DNA of 11,920 bases from Verrucomicrobiales bacterium. Lineage in GTDB: Bacteria; Verrucomicrobiota; Verrucomicrobiia; Verrucomicrobiales; SLCJ01. The stretch is from positions 1 through 11,920 of the forward strand of contig SLCJ01000365.1 of the NCBI GenBank assembly GCA_007125835.1. The letters run 5' to 3'. Within the stretch, counting starts at the first letter, position 1. The number at the start of each line of letters is the position of its first letter. A model generated the notes under the pieces. That model was not told the origin of the DNA and made no database searches. It saw only the letters and a program-made list of their open reading frames with translations. This document shows, in pieces, positions 1 to 6,395 of the stretch. The position numbers and the translations under genes are program-made.

Positions 1-259
1 TGGCATGCGATCCACTTGCTTCACTGAGAACCCCCACTGCAGTGGTCATCATGCCGCTGGCCATGACCCCGAACCCCCGAGCATCACTGTAACTGCCAGA
101 GGCGGTTGTGGTGAGGGCTCCAACCGCACGGGAGTAAGATCCACTTGCCAGAGCACTTGGTCCGCGTGCTACACTCGCGTATCCCCCCGCCTGCGCATTC
201 GGGCCCATTGCCATCGCGAACAGCCCTGGGGCCTTACTGCCATTACCGAACGCGAAGAC
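1..259 (-). repeat. YadA-head-like repeats of about 14 residues within the partial gene
   Basis: Residues 203-288 of the left-edge gene repeat a pattern of roughly A-x-A/S-x-G with Ser-Tyr-Ser or equivalent every 14 residues. Recognisable units include FAMAMGPNAQAGG, ASVARGPSALASG and SYSRAVGALTTTASG. At DNA level only short identities remain, for example GATCCACTTGC at 9-19 and again at 138-148 on the + strand, 129 bases apart. The units are therefore diverged and not a recent tandem expansion. The array continues beyond the window. Confidence 0.65.
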
Positions 260-865
260 GCCGCCGGAGCCCACGTCCCCTCTGGGCAGAAACGCATCCG
301 TCCAGGCGCTGCTGGAGAGGGGAGGTTCGGCAGTGAGCAGGGAAGCAGTAAGATCCTGCTGTTGGAGATATCCATGGGAGCCAAGCCACTGCGGCGCTGT
401 GGCGGTTGAGAGCACGGGATGCCCCTCGACCAGAAGGCCTCCGTCATTCACTCGCACCTCAAGACCGTGGAAAGTGGAAGTCGCGGCATGGCTGTCGATC
501 TCGAACAAGGACGGCACCGCCATGGCATAGCTGCCGACGTCCCTCACTTGAAACAGACCGTCCAAGCTATCCTCCGGTTCCGACTCGTTCACTGCTCCGA
601 GAAAAAAGGTGAGCGGATTTCCAAACATCGTGATTCCGCCTACTTTGGGATCGGCACCCGGGTTTCCCAGTGTGCCCGACCAGATCTGCCATCCTCCGTC
701 GTCATAGCCAAGATCGACATAACCCTGGGTATAGGGTTTGATGGTGGCCGTGGTACCGAAATTGAATCCTTCGGGAAAGCTCTCCTCCCCGGCGGCCAAA
801 CAGGAACCAACCCCGGAAATTACAACTGCGATACCCATCAAACACGGAAACGATGCGATCTTCAT
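1..865 (-). CDS. Exported YadA-head-like repeat protein, 3' end outside window
   Basis: An uninterrupted minus-strand frame runs from ATG at 865-863 to the window edge, giving 288 codons without a stop. An AGGA Shine-Dalgarno lies 7 nt before the ATG. Residues 1-25 look like a signal peptide (MKIAS, hydrophobic core, SCLAAG); VGSC at 19-22 is a weak lipobox, so a lipoprotein is possible. Residues 26-200 form an Asp/Gly-rich N-terminal domain that I do not recognise. From about residue 203 to the edge there are short Ala/Ser/Gly repeats of about 14 residues, such as ALASGSYSRAVGA and TTASGSYSDARGF. This is the pattern of the YadA/Hep_Hag head, which folds as a left-handed beta-roll in trimeric autotransporter adhesins. 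The membrane anchor or other C-terminus is not visible, so 'adhesin' is inference; a secreted repeat protein with another C-terminal module is an alternative. The gene is separated by about 320 bases from ybeY and is probably its own transcription unit. Confidence 0.72.
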   Translation of the reverse strand, partial: MKIASFPCLMGIAVVISGVGSCLAAGEESFPEGFNFGTTATIKPYTQGYVDLGYDDGGWQIWSGTLGNPGADPKVGGITMFGNPLTFFLGAVNESEPEDSLDGLFQVRDVGSYAMAVPSLFEIDSHAATSTFHGLEVRVNDGGLLVEGHPVLSTATAPQWLGSHGYLQQQDLTASLLTAEPPLSSSAWTDAFLPRGDVGSGGVFAFGNGSKAPGLFAMAMGPNAQAGGYASVARGPSALASGSYSRAVGALTTTASGSYSDARGFGVMASGMMTTAVGVLSEASGSHA

Positions 866-1186
866 GAAGGCATCCTATCAGACCACACGATTTTATTCCA
901 TCGTTTATTTTGTTTTTGTTCCGGTTAGGTATTTGGAATGAAATTATTGTGTAATCGCAATCGCTTCCATAATAATATTTGCCATTCATTTTTTACTTGC
1001 AGTCACAGTCGGGGCCAGAGTCCCGGCGAGAAAAGCGGAAAACAGGGATCGATCTGTATGATCGCTGGCCGTAGCGGTCACGGGAATGAGCAGGCAAATG
1101 ATGGGGACCAAACGGCCTCCTCATTCGCCACCATCCTCCCGTCTTGTCCCGCCGCACACAGCGGCTCGAAAGCGCATGCCTTGGGC
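866..1186. other. Intergenic region between ybeY and the repeat-protein gene
   Basis: No convincing gene lies in these 321 bases on either strand; short frames here show no recognisable protein features. The part nearest the left gene (about 870-1000) is clearly AT-rich against GC-rich neighbours and includes an A-rich tract on the minus strand (about 905-925). On the minus strand there are -10-like hexamers, TAAAAT at 890-895 and TATTAT further upstream, but no -35 box at proper spacing, so I do not call a specific promoter. A small perfect inverted repeat, GCCGC-ACACA-GCGGC at 1151-1165, sits just past ybeY but has no following T-run on the minus strand, so it is not a convincing intrinsic terminator. 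Confidence 0.55.
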
Positions 1187-1627
1187 TCAAACTTGGGCCG
1201 TGCGCTCGAGGATTTGCTCCTGCAAGAGTTCCATACGGCGGCGGGAGCTATCCTCTCCGTCTTCGTAGCCGGCGAGGTGGAGAAGGCCGTGGATGCCGTA
1301 GAGCAGCAGCTCGCGGTCGAGGGGATTGCCGTGTTCCGCCGCCTGCCTGGTGGCGGTGTCGACACTGATGATGATCTCGCCATGTTGGAACGTGATCACA
1401 TCGGTGGGGCCAGGCACATTCATGAAACGAACATGCAGATCAGCGATGGTTGGGTCATCGACGAGCGACACCTCGATTTCGTCTAGCTTGGCAAGTGGTG
1501 CGCCGGGCAGAGCGTGTTCGAGACAGAGAGGAAGTGATGCTGAGAGCGCCGTTCTGAGTGCTGCCATATCCACCGACATGTGCGGATGGTGGCTGGCCAC
1601 TTCGATTTGAGGCTCGTGCCCGCTCAT
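1187..1627 (-). CDS. ybeY: YbeY endoribonuclease / rRNA maturation factor
   Basis: The 146-residue product has the usual length of YbeY (UPF0054), a metal-dependent RNase acting in 16S rRNA 3'-end maturation and 70S quality control in the cytoplasm. The core signature is present: LHVRFMNVPGPTDVITF at about 64-80, then HGEIIIS, then IHGLLHLAGYEDGED at 112-126. Two metal-binding histidines of the HxxxHxxxxxH motif are seen (H113 and H117), but the third position is Asp (D123) instead of His. The ATG at 1627 overlaps the TGA of the upstream HD gene (ATGA), which decides the start and suggests translational coupling. The same frame stays open for about 147 codons further upstream, but that part only shadows the HD gene. 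The phoH / membrane HD / ybeY order is conserved in many bacteria and supports the call. Confidence 0.93.
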   Translation of the reverse strand: MSGHEPQIEVASHHPHMSVDMAALRTALSASLPLCLEHALPGAPLAKLDEIEVSLVDDPTIADLHVRFMNVPGPTDVITFQHGEIIISVDTATRQAAEHGNPLDRELLLYGIHGLLHLAGYEDGEDSSRRRMELLQEQILERTAQV

Positions 1628-3390
1628 TCCTTTGCCACTTTTTCGCCCACCGGCTGTTCCCCGGCCTCCTTCTCGGCCGCCCCATCCTCTTTCTTGTCCG
1701 TCAGCTCTGTCAGCTCTCCACCACGCCCGGAGTCCGGGCCTGCCGATTTGCCGACTTTCTTCCCCGCGCCACTGGGTTTTGCGGAACCCGCCGCCTCCGC
1801 CGTGGCCGACCCGGGCGGCGATCCGTCGAATTCGACGCGTTCGGCCGGATAGGGCACGCGCCCGTGGAGCACGTTTTTGATGGTGTTGGCGAAGCTCTCG
1901 CGGATCCGCGACAGATCGCGCATGGTGAGGGGTGCCTCGGCGAGCTGTCCATCCCGCAACCGCTGGTCGATCAGGCGGTCGATCAACGCGCGTATTTCTT
2001 CGAGCGAGGGGTTGCTGAGAGTGCGCGAGGCACTCTCCACCGCATCGGCGAGACTGATGATCGCGCACTCGCGTGTCGCCGGGCGCGGCCCCGGATAGCG
2101 GAAATCCTCTTCGTCGACCTTGATCACATCCTCTTCGGCCCGCAGGCCACGGGCCACTTCGTCCAGGTGCGCCTGGCGCAGGTCCACGGCGCGGCGATAG
2201 AAGAACTCAACCCGGCTGTCGCCATGGTGTTCGCGGATGGCGGAGATGATGCGGCGGTTGAGCTTGCGGGCACGCGCCAGGGCCACACCATTCTTGACAT
2301 GGGCAATGATCTTGAGCGCGCTCATCTGCGGCGTCAACGCGTCGTGCGGATTCACCCCGCCGCCCTGGTTTTCAATGAAAAACACCGGATCGTCCAACTT
2401 GCCGATGTCGTGAAAATAGCTACAAACTCGAACCATTGTGTCGTTGGCTCCCACGGCCTCGGCGGCGGCCTCGGCGAGGGTGGACACCACGAGGCTGTGG
2501 TGATAGGTCCCCGGAGCCTCCATGGTCATTCTTTTGAGCAGCGGGTGGTTGAGGTCGGAAAGTTCGATCCAGCTGATGTCCGTGGTGACATCACCCATCC
2601 ATTCGAGCACGGGCAGCAGGCCGCTGATCACGATGGCGGCCGCCAGCTCGACCCCGAACACCGTGACGCTCTGCCGCATCAGGCCCATCCAGTCGATCTG
2701 GGCGAGTTCGGACCACTGGAACATCGAGGGGTCGGGCCGCGAAATGCCGAGCGCCCACACGAGTGCGAGGTGGGTGACGCCGACATAAAGTCCGGCCTGG
2801 ATCAATTGGCTGCGCCGCCGGACCCGCAGGGTGGAGGCAATGGCGACGCCGCCGCAGGCCAGGGCAAGAACCATGAACATAGCCCCGGAGGCGGCATCGA
2901 GCATCAACACGCTCAGAAAAGCGCCGTAGATTGTCGCGAAAATACCCAGGCGCTGACCGAGCAATACGCACAGCCCCATCGGTGCCAGCCCGAGGGGGAC
3001 GAAAAGAGCGATGCGGTCGATGCTTTCATCGGCGATCACCACGGCTGAACGCACCAACAGCAGCTGCGCCAGCACGAAGAAAAACACCACGAAAACCCGC
3101 CGGTTGCTGCCCCATACCGACTCGCGGTGGCCGAGGAACATGTGGAATGCGGCGACGCCGAAAACGAGCAGTCCGAAAAGGCCCCGCACGAGAAATCCGG
3201 CCACCGGCTCTCCCTTGTGCCCGCCCTGGGAGACGATGACAAAAACCGCCGTGGCGGCAAGCGCGAGGATCAGCAGGCGGAGCAAGGGACTGCGGTCCAG
3301 ACGCACCAGTGCCATCCTCCGCTCGTCATCGGGGGTTTGCGGCGAGGAAACGGAGGCGAACAAGCGCCCGAATTTGTCAAATAATCCCAA
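1624..3390 (-). CDS. 7TM-type membrane HD-domain phosphohydrolase (PgpH-related)
   Basis: Membrane protein with a cytoplasmic HD domain of the PgpH type, a family known for cleaving cyclic-di-AMP. Using the TTG start at 3390 it has 588 residues. TM1 is at about 35-54, followed by several hydrophobic helices to about 265. The HD domain follows, with YHHS at about 296-299, the HD pair at 327-328 (SYFHDIGKL), HH at 388-389 and SLADAVE with Asp449. The last 65 or so residues are a Lys/Glu/Gly/Ala-rich tail, probably disordered. Only about 10-15 polar residues separate TM1 and TM2, so the large extracellular 7TMR-HDED domain of Listeria PgpH is missing. The start is uncertain: TTG at 3390 gives a typical GLFDKFGRLF N-terminus without a clear Shine-Dalgarno, while ATG at 3315 has GGAGG directly abutting it. 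The stop overlaps ybeY by ATGA. The gene lies 79 bases after phoH. Confidence 0.88.
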   Translation of the reverse strand: MGLFDKFGRLFASVSSPQTPDDERRMALVRLDRSPLLRLLILALAATAVFVIVSQGGHKGEPVAGFLVRGLFGLLVFGVAAFHMFLGHRESVWGSNRRVFVVFFFVLAQLLLVRSAVVIADESIDRIALFVPLGLAPMGLCVLLGQRLGIFATIYGAFLSVLMLDAASGAMFMVLALACGGVAIASTLRVRRRSQLIQAGLYVGVTHLALVWALGISRPDPSMFQWSELAQIDWMGLMRQSVTVFGVELAAAIVISGLLPVLEWMGDVTTDISWIELSDLNHPLLKRMTMEAPGTYHHSLVVSTLAEAAAEAVGANDTMVRVCSYFHDIGKLDDPVFFIENQGGGVNPHDALTPQMSALKIIAHVKNGVALARARKLNRRIISAIREHHGDSRVEFFYRRAVDLRQAHLDEVARGLRAEEDVIKVDEEDFRYPGPRPATRECAIISLADAVESASRTLSNPSLEEIRALIDRLIDQRLRDGQLAEAPLTMRDLSRIRESFANTIKNVLHGRVPYPAERVEFDGSPPGSATAEAAGSAKPSGAGKKVGKSAGPDSGRGGELTELTDKKEDGAAEKEAGEQPVGEKVAKE

Positions 3391-3447
3391 AACGCGGTAA
3401 GGTGGATGAAGGCGGGAACCACGAAATGCGAACCCGACAGCCCCTAC

Positions 3448-3468
3448 TTTGGCCCGATTTCCGCCAAA
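3448..3468 (-). other. Small inverted repeat directly after phoH
   Basis: The + strand reads TTTGGC, nine bases, GCCAAA (3448-3453 and 3463-3468), a perfect 6-bp stem starting two bases past the phoH stop codon. It lies in the 79-base gap before the HD gene. There is no T-run after it in the direction of transcription, so it is not a standard intrinsic terminator. It could modestly stabilise or punctuate the message; chance occurrence is also possible. Confidence 0.25.
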
Positions 3469-3469
3469 A

Positions 3470-4444
3470 TCAATCCCCGGATGGCCCGGACCCGCGAGCC
3501 CCCTGATAGGCCTCGATAATCCGCTGCACGACACGATGCCTCACCACATCGCCTCCGCGGAATTCAACAAAGGCGACGCCCTCCACATCGGCGAGGATCC
3601 TCGCCGCCTCCAGCAGGCCGGAGCGCGCCGCCGGACGCAAATCAATCTGCGAGGGATCCCCCGTGATGATGCACCGCGAATCCTCGCCCATACGCGTGAG
3701 GAACATGAGCATTTGCTCCCGTGTGGTATTCTGCGCCTCATCGAGGATGATGACAGAGTGGTTGAGCGTGCGTCCCCGCATGTAGGCCAGCGGCGCGATT
3801 TCCACCTGCCCTCGCTCCAGCATTCGCTCTAGTTCCTCTGGCCCCATCATCTCGTGGATGGCGTCATAGAGGGGGCGCAGGTAGGGAAGGATCTTCTCTT
3901 TCATGTCCCCGGGAAGAAAGCCCAGCGCCTCGCCCGCCTCGACCGCCGGTCTGGTAAGGATGATGCGGTTGAACAGCCCGCGCTTCATGCCGTCCACCGC
4001 ATGGGCCACCGCCAGCCAGGTTTTGCCGGTGCCGGCCGGCCCGAGCCCGAAAACCACCGGCTGCTCCTCCATGGCCTTGAGGTAGGCCACCTGCCTTAGA
4101 TTGCGTGCCTTCACCGTGAGACGTGCCCCGCGCACGGACTGGAGGCGCCCGGCCTCGAGGGCGCCGCTCAGGCTGCCGTCCTCGTGCCCGAAAGCCTCGA
4201 GCGCGAGCAGGAACCGTTCGCGGTCGATTTCACCGCCGCCGCGCCTCACGTTTTCCAGCTCATGGAAAAACCGGGCGGCTTCCTCCACCCGGCCGCCTCC
4301 TGGATCCGCCACCACGAGAAGCCCGTCCCGCGCGGTGAGCCTCACACCGAAGACTGCCTCTGCCTTGCCAAGCAGGGCGGGCTCATGGCCGAAAAGCGAC
4401 GAGAGGAACGAACCGTCTTCAAATTCGATGCGCACGCTCTCCAT
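3470..4444 (-). CDS. phoH: PhoH-like ATPase
   Basis: Cytoplasmic P-loop ATPase of the PhoH/YbeZ family, 324 residues, normal length for the family. Walker A is GPAGTGKT at 135-142. The conserved TRPAVEAGEALGFLPGD follows at 164-180, Walker B is VIILDEAQN at 231-239, and ITGDPSQIDL at 260-269 is the family's sensor-like motif. The N-terminal ~100 residues are the variable region, and RNLRQVAYLKAM at 114-125 is the usual lead into the ATPase core. PhoH-like proteins work with YbeY in RNA and ribosome metabolism, and ybeY is found two genes downstream. The start ATG at 4444 overlaps the upstream TAA by one base (TAATG) and has GAGGA just before it, so translation is probably coupled to the preceding exported-protein gene. 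Confidence 0.95.
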   Translation of the reverse strand: MESVRIEFEDGSFLSSLFGHEPALLGKAEAVFGVRLTARDGLLVVADPGGGRVEEAARFFHELENVRRGGGEIDRERFLLALEAFGHEDGSLSGALEAGRLQSVRGARLTVKARNLRQVAYLKAMEEQPVVFGLGPAGTGKTWLAVAHAVDGMKRGLFNRIILTRPAVEAGEALGFLPGDMKEKILPYLRPLYDAIHEMMGPEELERMLERGQVEIAPLAYMRGRTLNHSVIILDEAQNTTREQMLMFLTRMGEDSRCIITGDPSQIDLRPAARSGLLEAARILADVEGVAFVEFRGGDVVRHRVVQRIIEAYQGARGSGPSGD

Positions 4445-4917
4445 TAATCCTCGTCCGTCCGGTCTGCACGTTGAATCGCCCTGAATCCATAGACCACCGC
4501 CCAGTCAAGGGCGGCCAGCCCCTCAAGCTTGCCGGTCAGCTGCACGCGCACCATCATCGTGCGATCCGGGGTAAATCGAAGGGTGGCGCTGTTGTGGCCT
4601 TGAGTCATCTCCGCAGGCAACTCCCGGCCCTCACTGTCGAGGAGCGTGAGCGTGATCTCGACCCCGTCCTCGCTGCCGCCGCCGAAAAACCAGTATTCGT
4701 TGCCTCGGAACAATTGGTAGGACACTTCCACACTGCCTCCAGAGGGCAGCCTGCCGCGCTCGTAGTCGTGGCGCAGTTCCACGCCCTCGGCGACCCAGAC
4801 CGTGGCCGCCTCGAGCGCGAAGCTATGGGCGTCGTCCACCACGGCGCGCGCGCCCGGCACGGCCCAGGCGCAGAAGACAAGGGCGGTCAAAATCACAGGC
4901 GGCCGGCACATTCTCAT
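4444..4917 (-). CDS. Exported beta-rich protein of unknown function
   Basis: 157 residues. Residues 1-25 form a signal peptide (MRMCRPP, hydrophobic core, cleavage expected after PGARA). The mature ~132 residues are rich in alternating hydrophobic/polar strands: VEVSYQLF, EYWFFGGGSEDGVEITLTLLD, SATLRFTPD and MMVRVQLTG. The rhythm 'GxxYWF...DGVEITLTLLDxxGRE...RFTPD...VRVQL' resembles secreted jelly-roll modules such as the pre-peptidase C-terminal (PPC) domain, but this is pattern resemblance only. The start at 4917 is chosen because GAGGAGG lies 7 nt upstream and because the ATG overlaps the stop of the preceding gene as ATGA. It overlaps phoH downstream by one base. Being sandwiched between another exported protein and phoH is unusual. 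No function is assigned. Confidence 0.82.
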   Translation of the reverse strand: MRMCRPPVILTALVFCAWAVPGARAVVDDAHSFALEAATVWVAEGVELRHDYERGRLPSGGSVEVSYQLFRGNEYWFFGGGSEDGVEITLTLLDSEGRELPAEMTQGHNSATLRFTPDRTMMVRVQLTGKLEGLAALDWAVVYGFRAIQRADRTDED

Positions 4918-5744
4918 GGTGTAGCCTCCTCTCCCGCGCCCGGTTCGGGCGTGCCATTCAGGATGGTGCGCACGAGGTCGGCGCACAAGGCGTGGATGGA
5001 TTGAATGTCATCACGCGTCAGCGCGGGACGCTCCATCATGCCTTCGAGCCCGGGCAGGCTCTCGCGCACGCTGGCCATCACCGGGCGTCCGGCGGTGGCA
5101 CCTTCCAGCGATTCGATCACGGCGCGGAAATGGGCCACCAGCCCGGGCTGGTGAAGAAGTTCGGCCTTCTCCCCGGAGAAATCGGCAAGGATGGCCCCGG
5201 CGGCCGCCTCCGTGCCACGGAACCACCCGCCCATGCTCACAAACTGTGCCAGATGCTCGTCTCTCATTTTCTCCATCGTCTCGCGCACCGTGCCCTGTGT
5301 GCGGTCGAGTTCGCGCCTGACCTCATCCCAGTGGGATTGCTCTGCGGCGTCGATGATCGCCGCCGCATGCGACGCCACCGCCTCACGCACACCGAGCAGC
5401 TCGGAAATTTCAAGAACGAGGGGGCCGAGTCTGCGGGTGGCCTCCGCATCGCGGGCCTGCACCGCAATAAATCCTTCGGCAATCACCACACCGAACAGCA
5501 AGGCCGCCCCATAGCGGTCGTTCAGCTCTCCGTATTCCAGCCTCCTGACCTCGCCGCCCCAGTTCACCGGGCCGAGCTGGTCCAGCGCCCCGAAAACTTC
5601 GCGCGGCACAGGCACGACGACGCGCCCCACCATTTCGACCGGCGGTTCCACGGCCGAAACCGGGGAAACCGCCAGCAGGCCGCAAAGGGCGATCGCGGCG
5701 CGCCGCACGTAGCGTCGTATTCTGGATTCGGGAGCAGTCGTCAT
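4914..5744 (-). CDS. Exported helical protein of unknown function
   Basis: 276 residues from ATG at 5744, which has GGAGG four bases upstream; a TTG at 5762 in the same frame is a less likely start. Residues 1-31 look like a signal peptide: a long Arg-rich n-region (RIRRYVRR), hydrophobic AAIALCGLLAV, and cleavage expected near PVSA. The two RR pairs could suggest Tat export, but the motif is not canonical. Residues ~60-80 contain GPVNWGGEVRRLEYGELNDRYG, then a hydrophobic stretch ALLFGVVIAEGFIAVQA (~80-97), which may be a buried helix or membrane segment. The rest (~100-260) is predicted largely alpha-helical by composition. I do not recognise the family. The stop overlaps the next gene by ATGA, so the two exported proteins are probably made together and may interact. 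It follows gspG by 42 bases, with a stem-loop in the gap. Confidence 0.8.
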   Translation of the reverse strand: MTTAPESRIRRYVRRAAIALCGLLAVSPVSAVEPPVEMVGRVVVPVPREVFGALDQLGPVNWGGEVRRLEYGELNDRYGAALLFGVVIAEGFIAVQARDAEATRRLGPLVLEISELLGVREAVASHAAAIIDAAEQSHWDEVRRELDRTQGTVRETMEKMRDEHLAQFVSMGGWFRGTEAAAGAILADFSGEKAELLHQPGLVAHFRAVIESLEGATAGRPVMASVRESLPGLEGMMERPALTRDDIQSIHALCADLVRTILNGTPEPGAGEEATP

Positions 5745-5762
5745 CACACCTCCATCATTCAA

Positions 5763-5785
5763 GCGCCGCCGTGACGGGCGAGCGC
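5763..5785 (-). other. GC-rich stem-loop between gspG and the exported-protein pair
   Basis: Just after the gspG stop the + strand reads GCGC-CGCC, six bases (GTGACG), GGCG-A-GCGC. This folds into an 8-bp all-GC stem with one bulged base. It has no T-run in the transcription direction, so it is not a full intrinsic terminator. It ends about 19 bases before the next start codon and could attenuate read-through or protect the 3' end of the abundant pseudopilin message. Confidence 0.4.
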
Positions 5786-5786
5786 C

Positions 5787-6329
5787 TCACCAATTTGTAA
5801 TCCACAGCTCCTCGCGCTCCTTGTTCTGGGAGATGTCTCGCCCGTAGGACCACAAATCGTAGGTGGTGTTGCGCATTCCAGGGTGCATGTAATTGATCAG
5901 CTCGTCGAAGGCATCGACAATCACGCGGTTGTTGCCTTCCTGACGAACGAGCCCCTGAAGGCTGCCGGATCCACCCGGAGCCAGCAGCTCCTCGAGGTAT
6001 ACCGTTCCGGTGGGGTTCCGAGGATTGTTGAGCGTATCGCCGGAGAGGGCTTGGTAAAGGGCCCTGTTGTTACGCATGATATCGGATCGCGCGTGTCCGG
6101 GATTGGTCGCTTCGGGGTAGGCCTGGTTGTCGCGGTAATATTGCTCCAGACCCACCTTCAGCAACTCGAGCTGAAGCTGCGTTTTGCTCTCGCGGCTTTT
6201 CACCATGGCGTATTGCGTGCCGACGACGGCGAGCGCCATGAGAATGCCGATCATCAGGATGACGACGAGCAGCTCGACCAGGCTGAAGCCTGGACTCCGG
6301 CTGTGGCGGAAGTAGGGGCGGGTTTTCAT
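5787..6329 (-). CDS. gspG: GspG-type major pseudopilin
   Basis: 180-residue prepilin. A short basic leader (MKTRPYFRHSRSPG) is followed by the type III signal G|FSLVELLVV, with cleavage after Gly14, Phe at +1 and Glu at +5, the hallmark of prepilin-peptidase substrates. The hydrophobic N-helix runs to about residue 35. It is followed by LQLELLKVGLEQYYRDNQAYPE, matching the amphipathic helix of GspG. Near the C-terminus, YDLWSYGRD resembles the YDxWSxGxDG end of T2SS major pseudopilins, favouring GspG over a type IV pilin. The C-terminal tail is longer than usual after that motif. The start is at 6329 because the upstream in-frame part overlaps gspF. It lies 37 bases after gspF and has its own candidate promoter. 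No strong Shine-Dalgarno is visible. Confidence 0.92.
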   Translation of the reverse strand: MKTRPYFRHSRSPGFSLVELLVVILMIGILMALAVVGTQYAMVKSRESKTQLQLELLKVGLEQYYRDNQAYPEATNPGHARSDIMRNNRALYQALSGDTLNNPRNPTGTVYLEELLAPGGSGSLQGLVRQEGNNRVIVDAFDELINYMHPGMRNTTYDLWSYGRDISQNKEREELWITNW

Positions 6330-6365
6330 GATCGTGTGCACCGGGGGGAATCGTCCGGTATATAC

Positions 6366-6395
6366 ATTATGACGACATCCCGCCGATAATGTCAA
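6366..6395 (-). promoter_or_regulatory. Sigma70-type promoter inside gspF 3' end, for gspG
   Basis: On the minus strand a perfect -35 TTGACA (6390-6395) is followed after 18 bases by CATAAT (6366-6371), one mismatch from TATAAT. The boxes overlie the last codons and the TAA stop of gspF. Transcription would begin around 6359, leaving a leader of about 30 bases before the gspG ATG at 6329. A separate promoter for the major pseudopilin is sensible because that subunit is needed in far larger amounts than the ATPases and platform protein. Called from sequence match only. Confidence 0.6.

Noticed and set aside
419..928. 169-codon + strand frame over the left-edge gene
   Set aside because: Antisense to the signal-peptide/repeat frame, which has a start, Shine-Dalgarno and coherent protein features; the + frame has none.
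1151..1165. Inverted repeat GCCGC-ACACA-GCGGC as a terminator for ybeY
   Set aside because: The stem is only five base pairs and no T-run follows in the direction of transcription.
993..1190. Small 65-codon minus-strand frame after ybeY
   Set aside because: Its start overlaps the ybeY stop region, it is Arg-rich without motif or signal, and no ribosome binding site was seen.
1628..2068. Upstream in-frame extension of ybeY by about 147 codons
   Set aside because: It overlaps the well-supported C-terminus of the HD protein and is Arg/Gly-rich low-quality sequence; the ATGA overlap at 1624-1627 marks the real start.
1558..3048. 496-codon open frame on the + strand
   Set aside because: Antisense to the HD phosphohydrolase and the start of ybeY; composition (His, Gly, Arg rich) is that of a reverse-strand shadow, with no family motifs.
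6340..6359. ACCGG / CCGGT inverted repeat upstream of gspG as an operator
   Set aside because: Five-base arms with a ten-base spacer are expected by chance; position in the gspG leader is suggestive but not enough to call a site.
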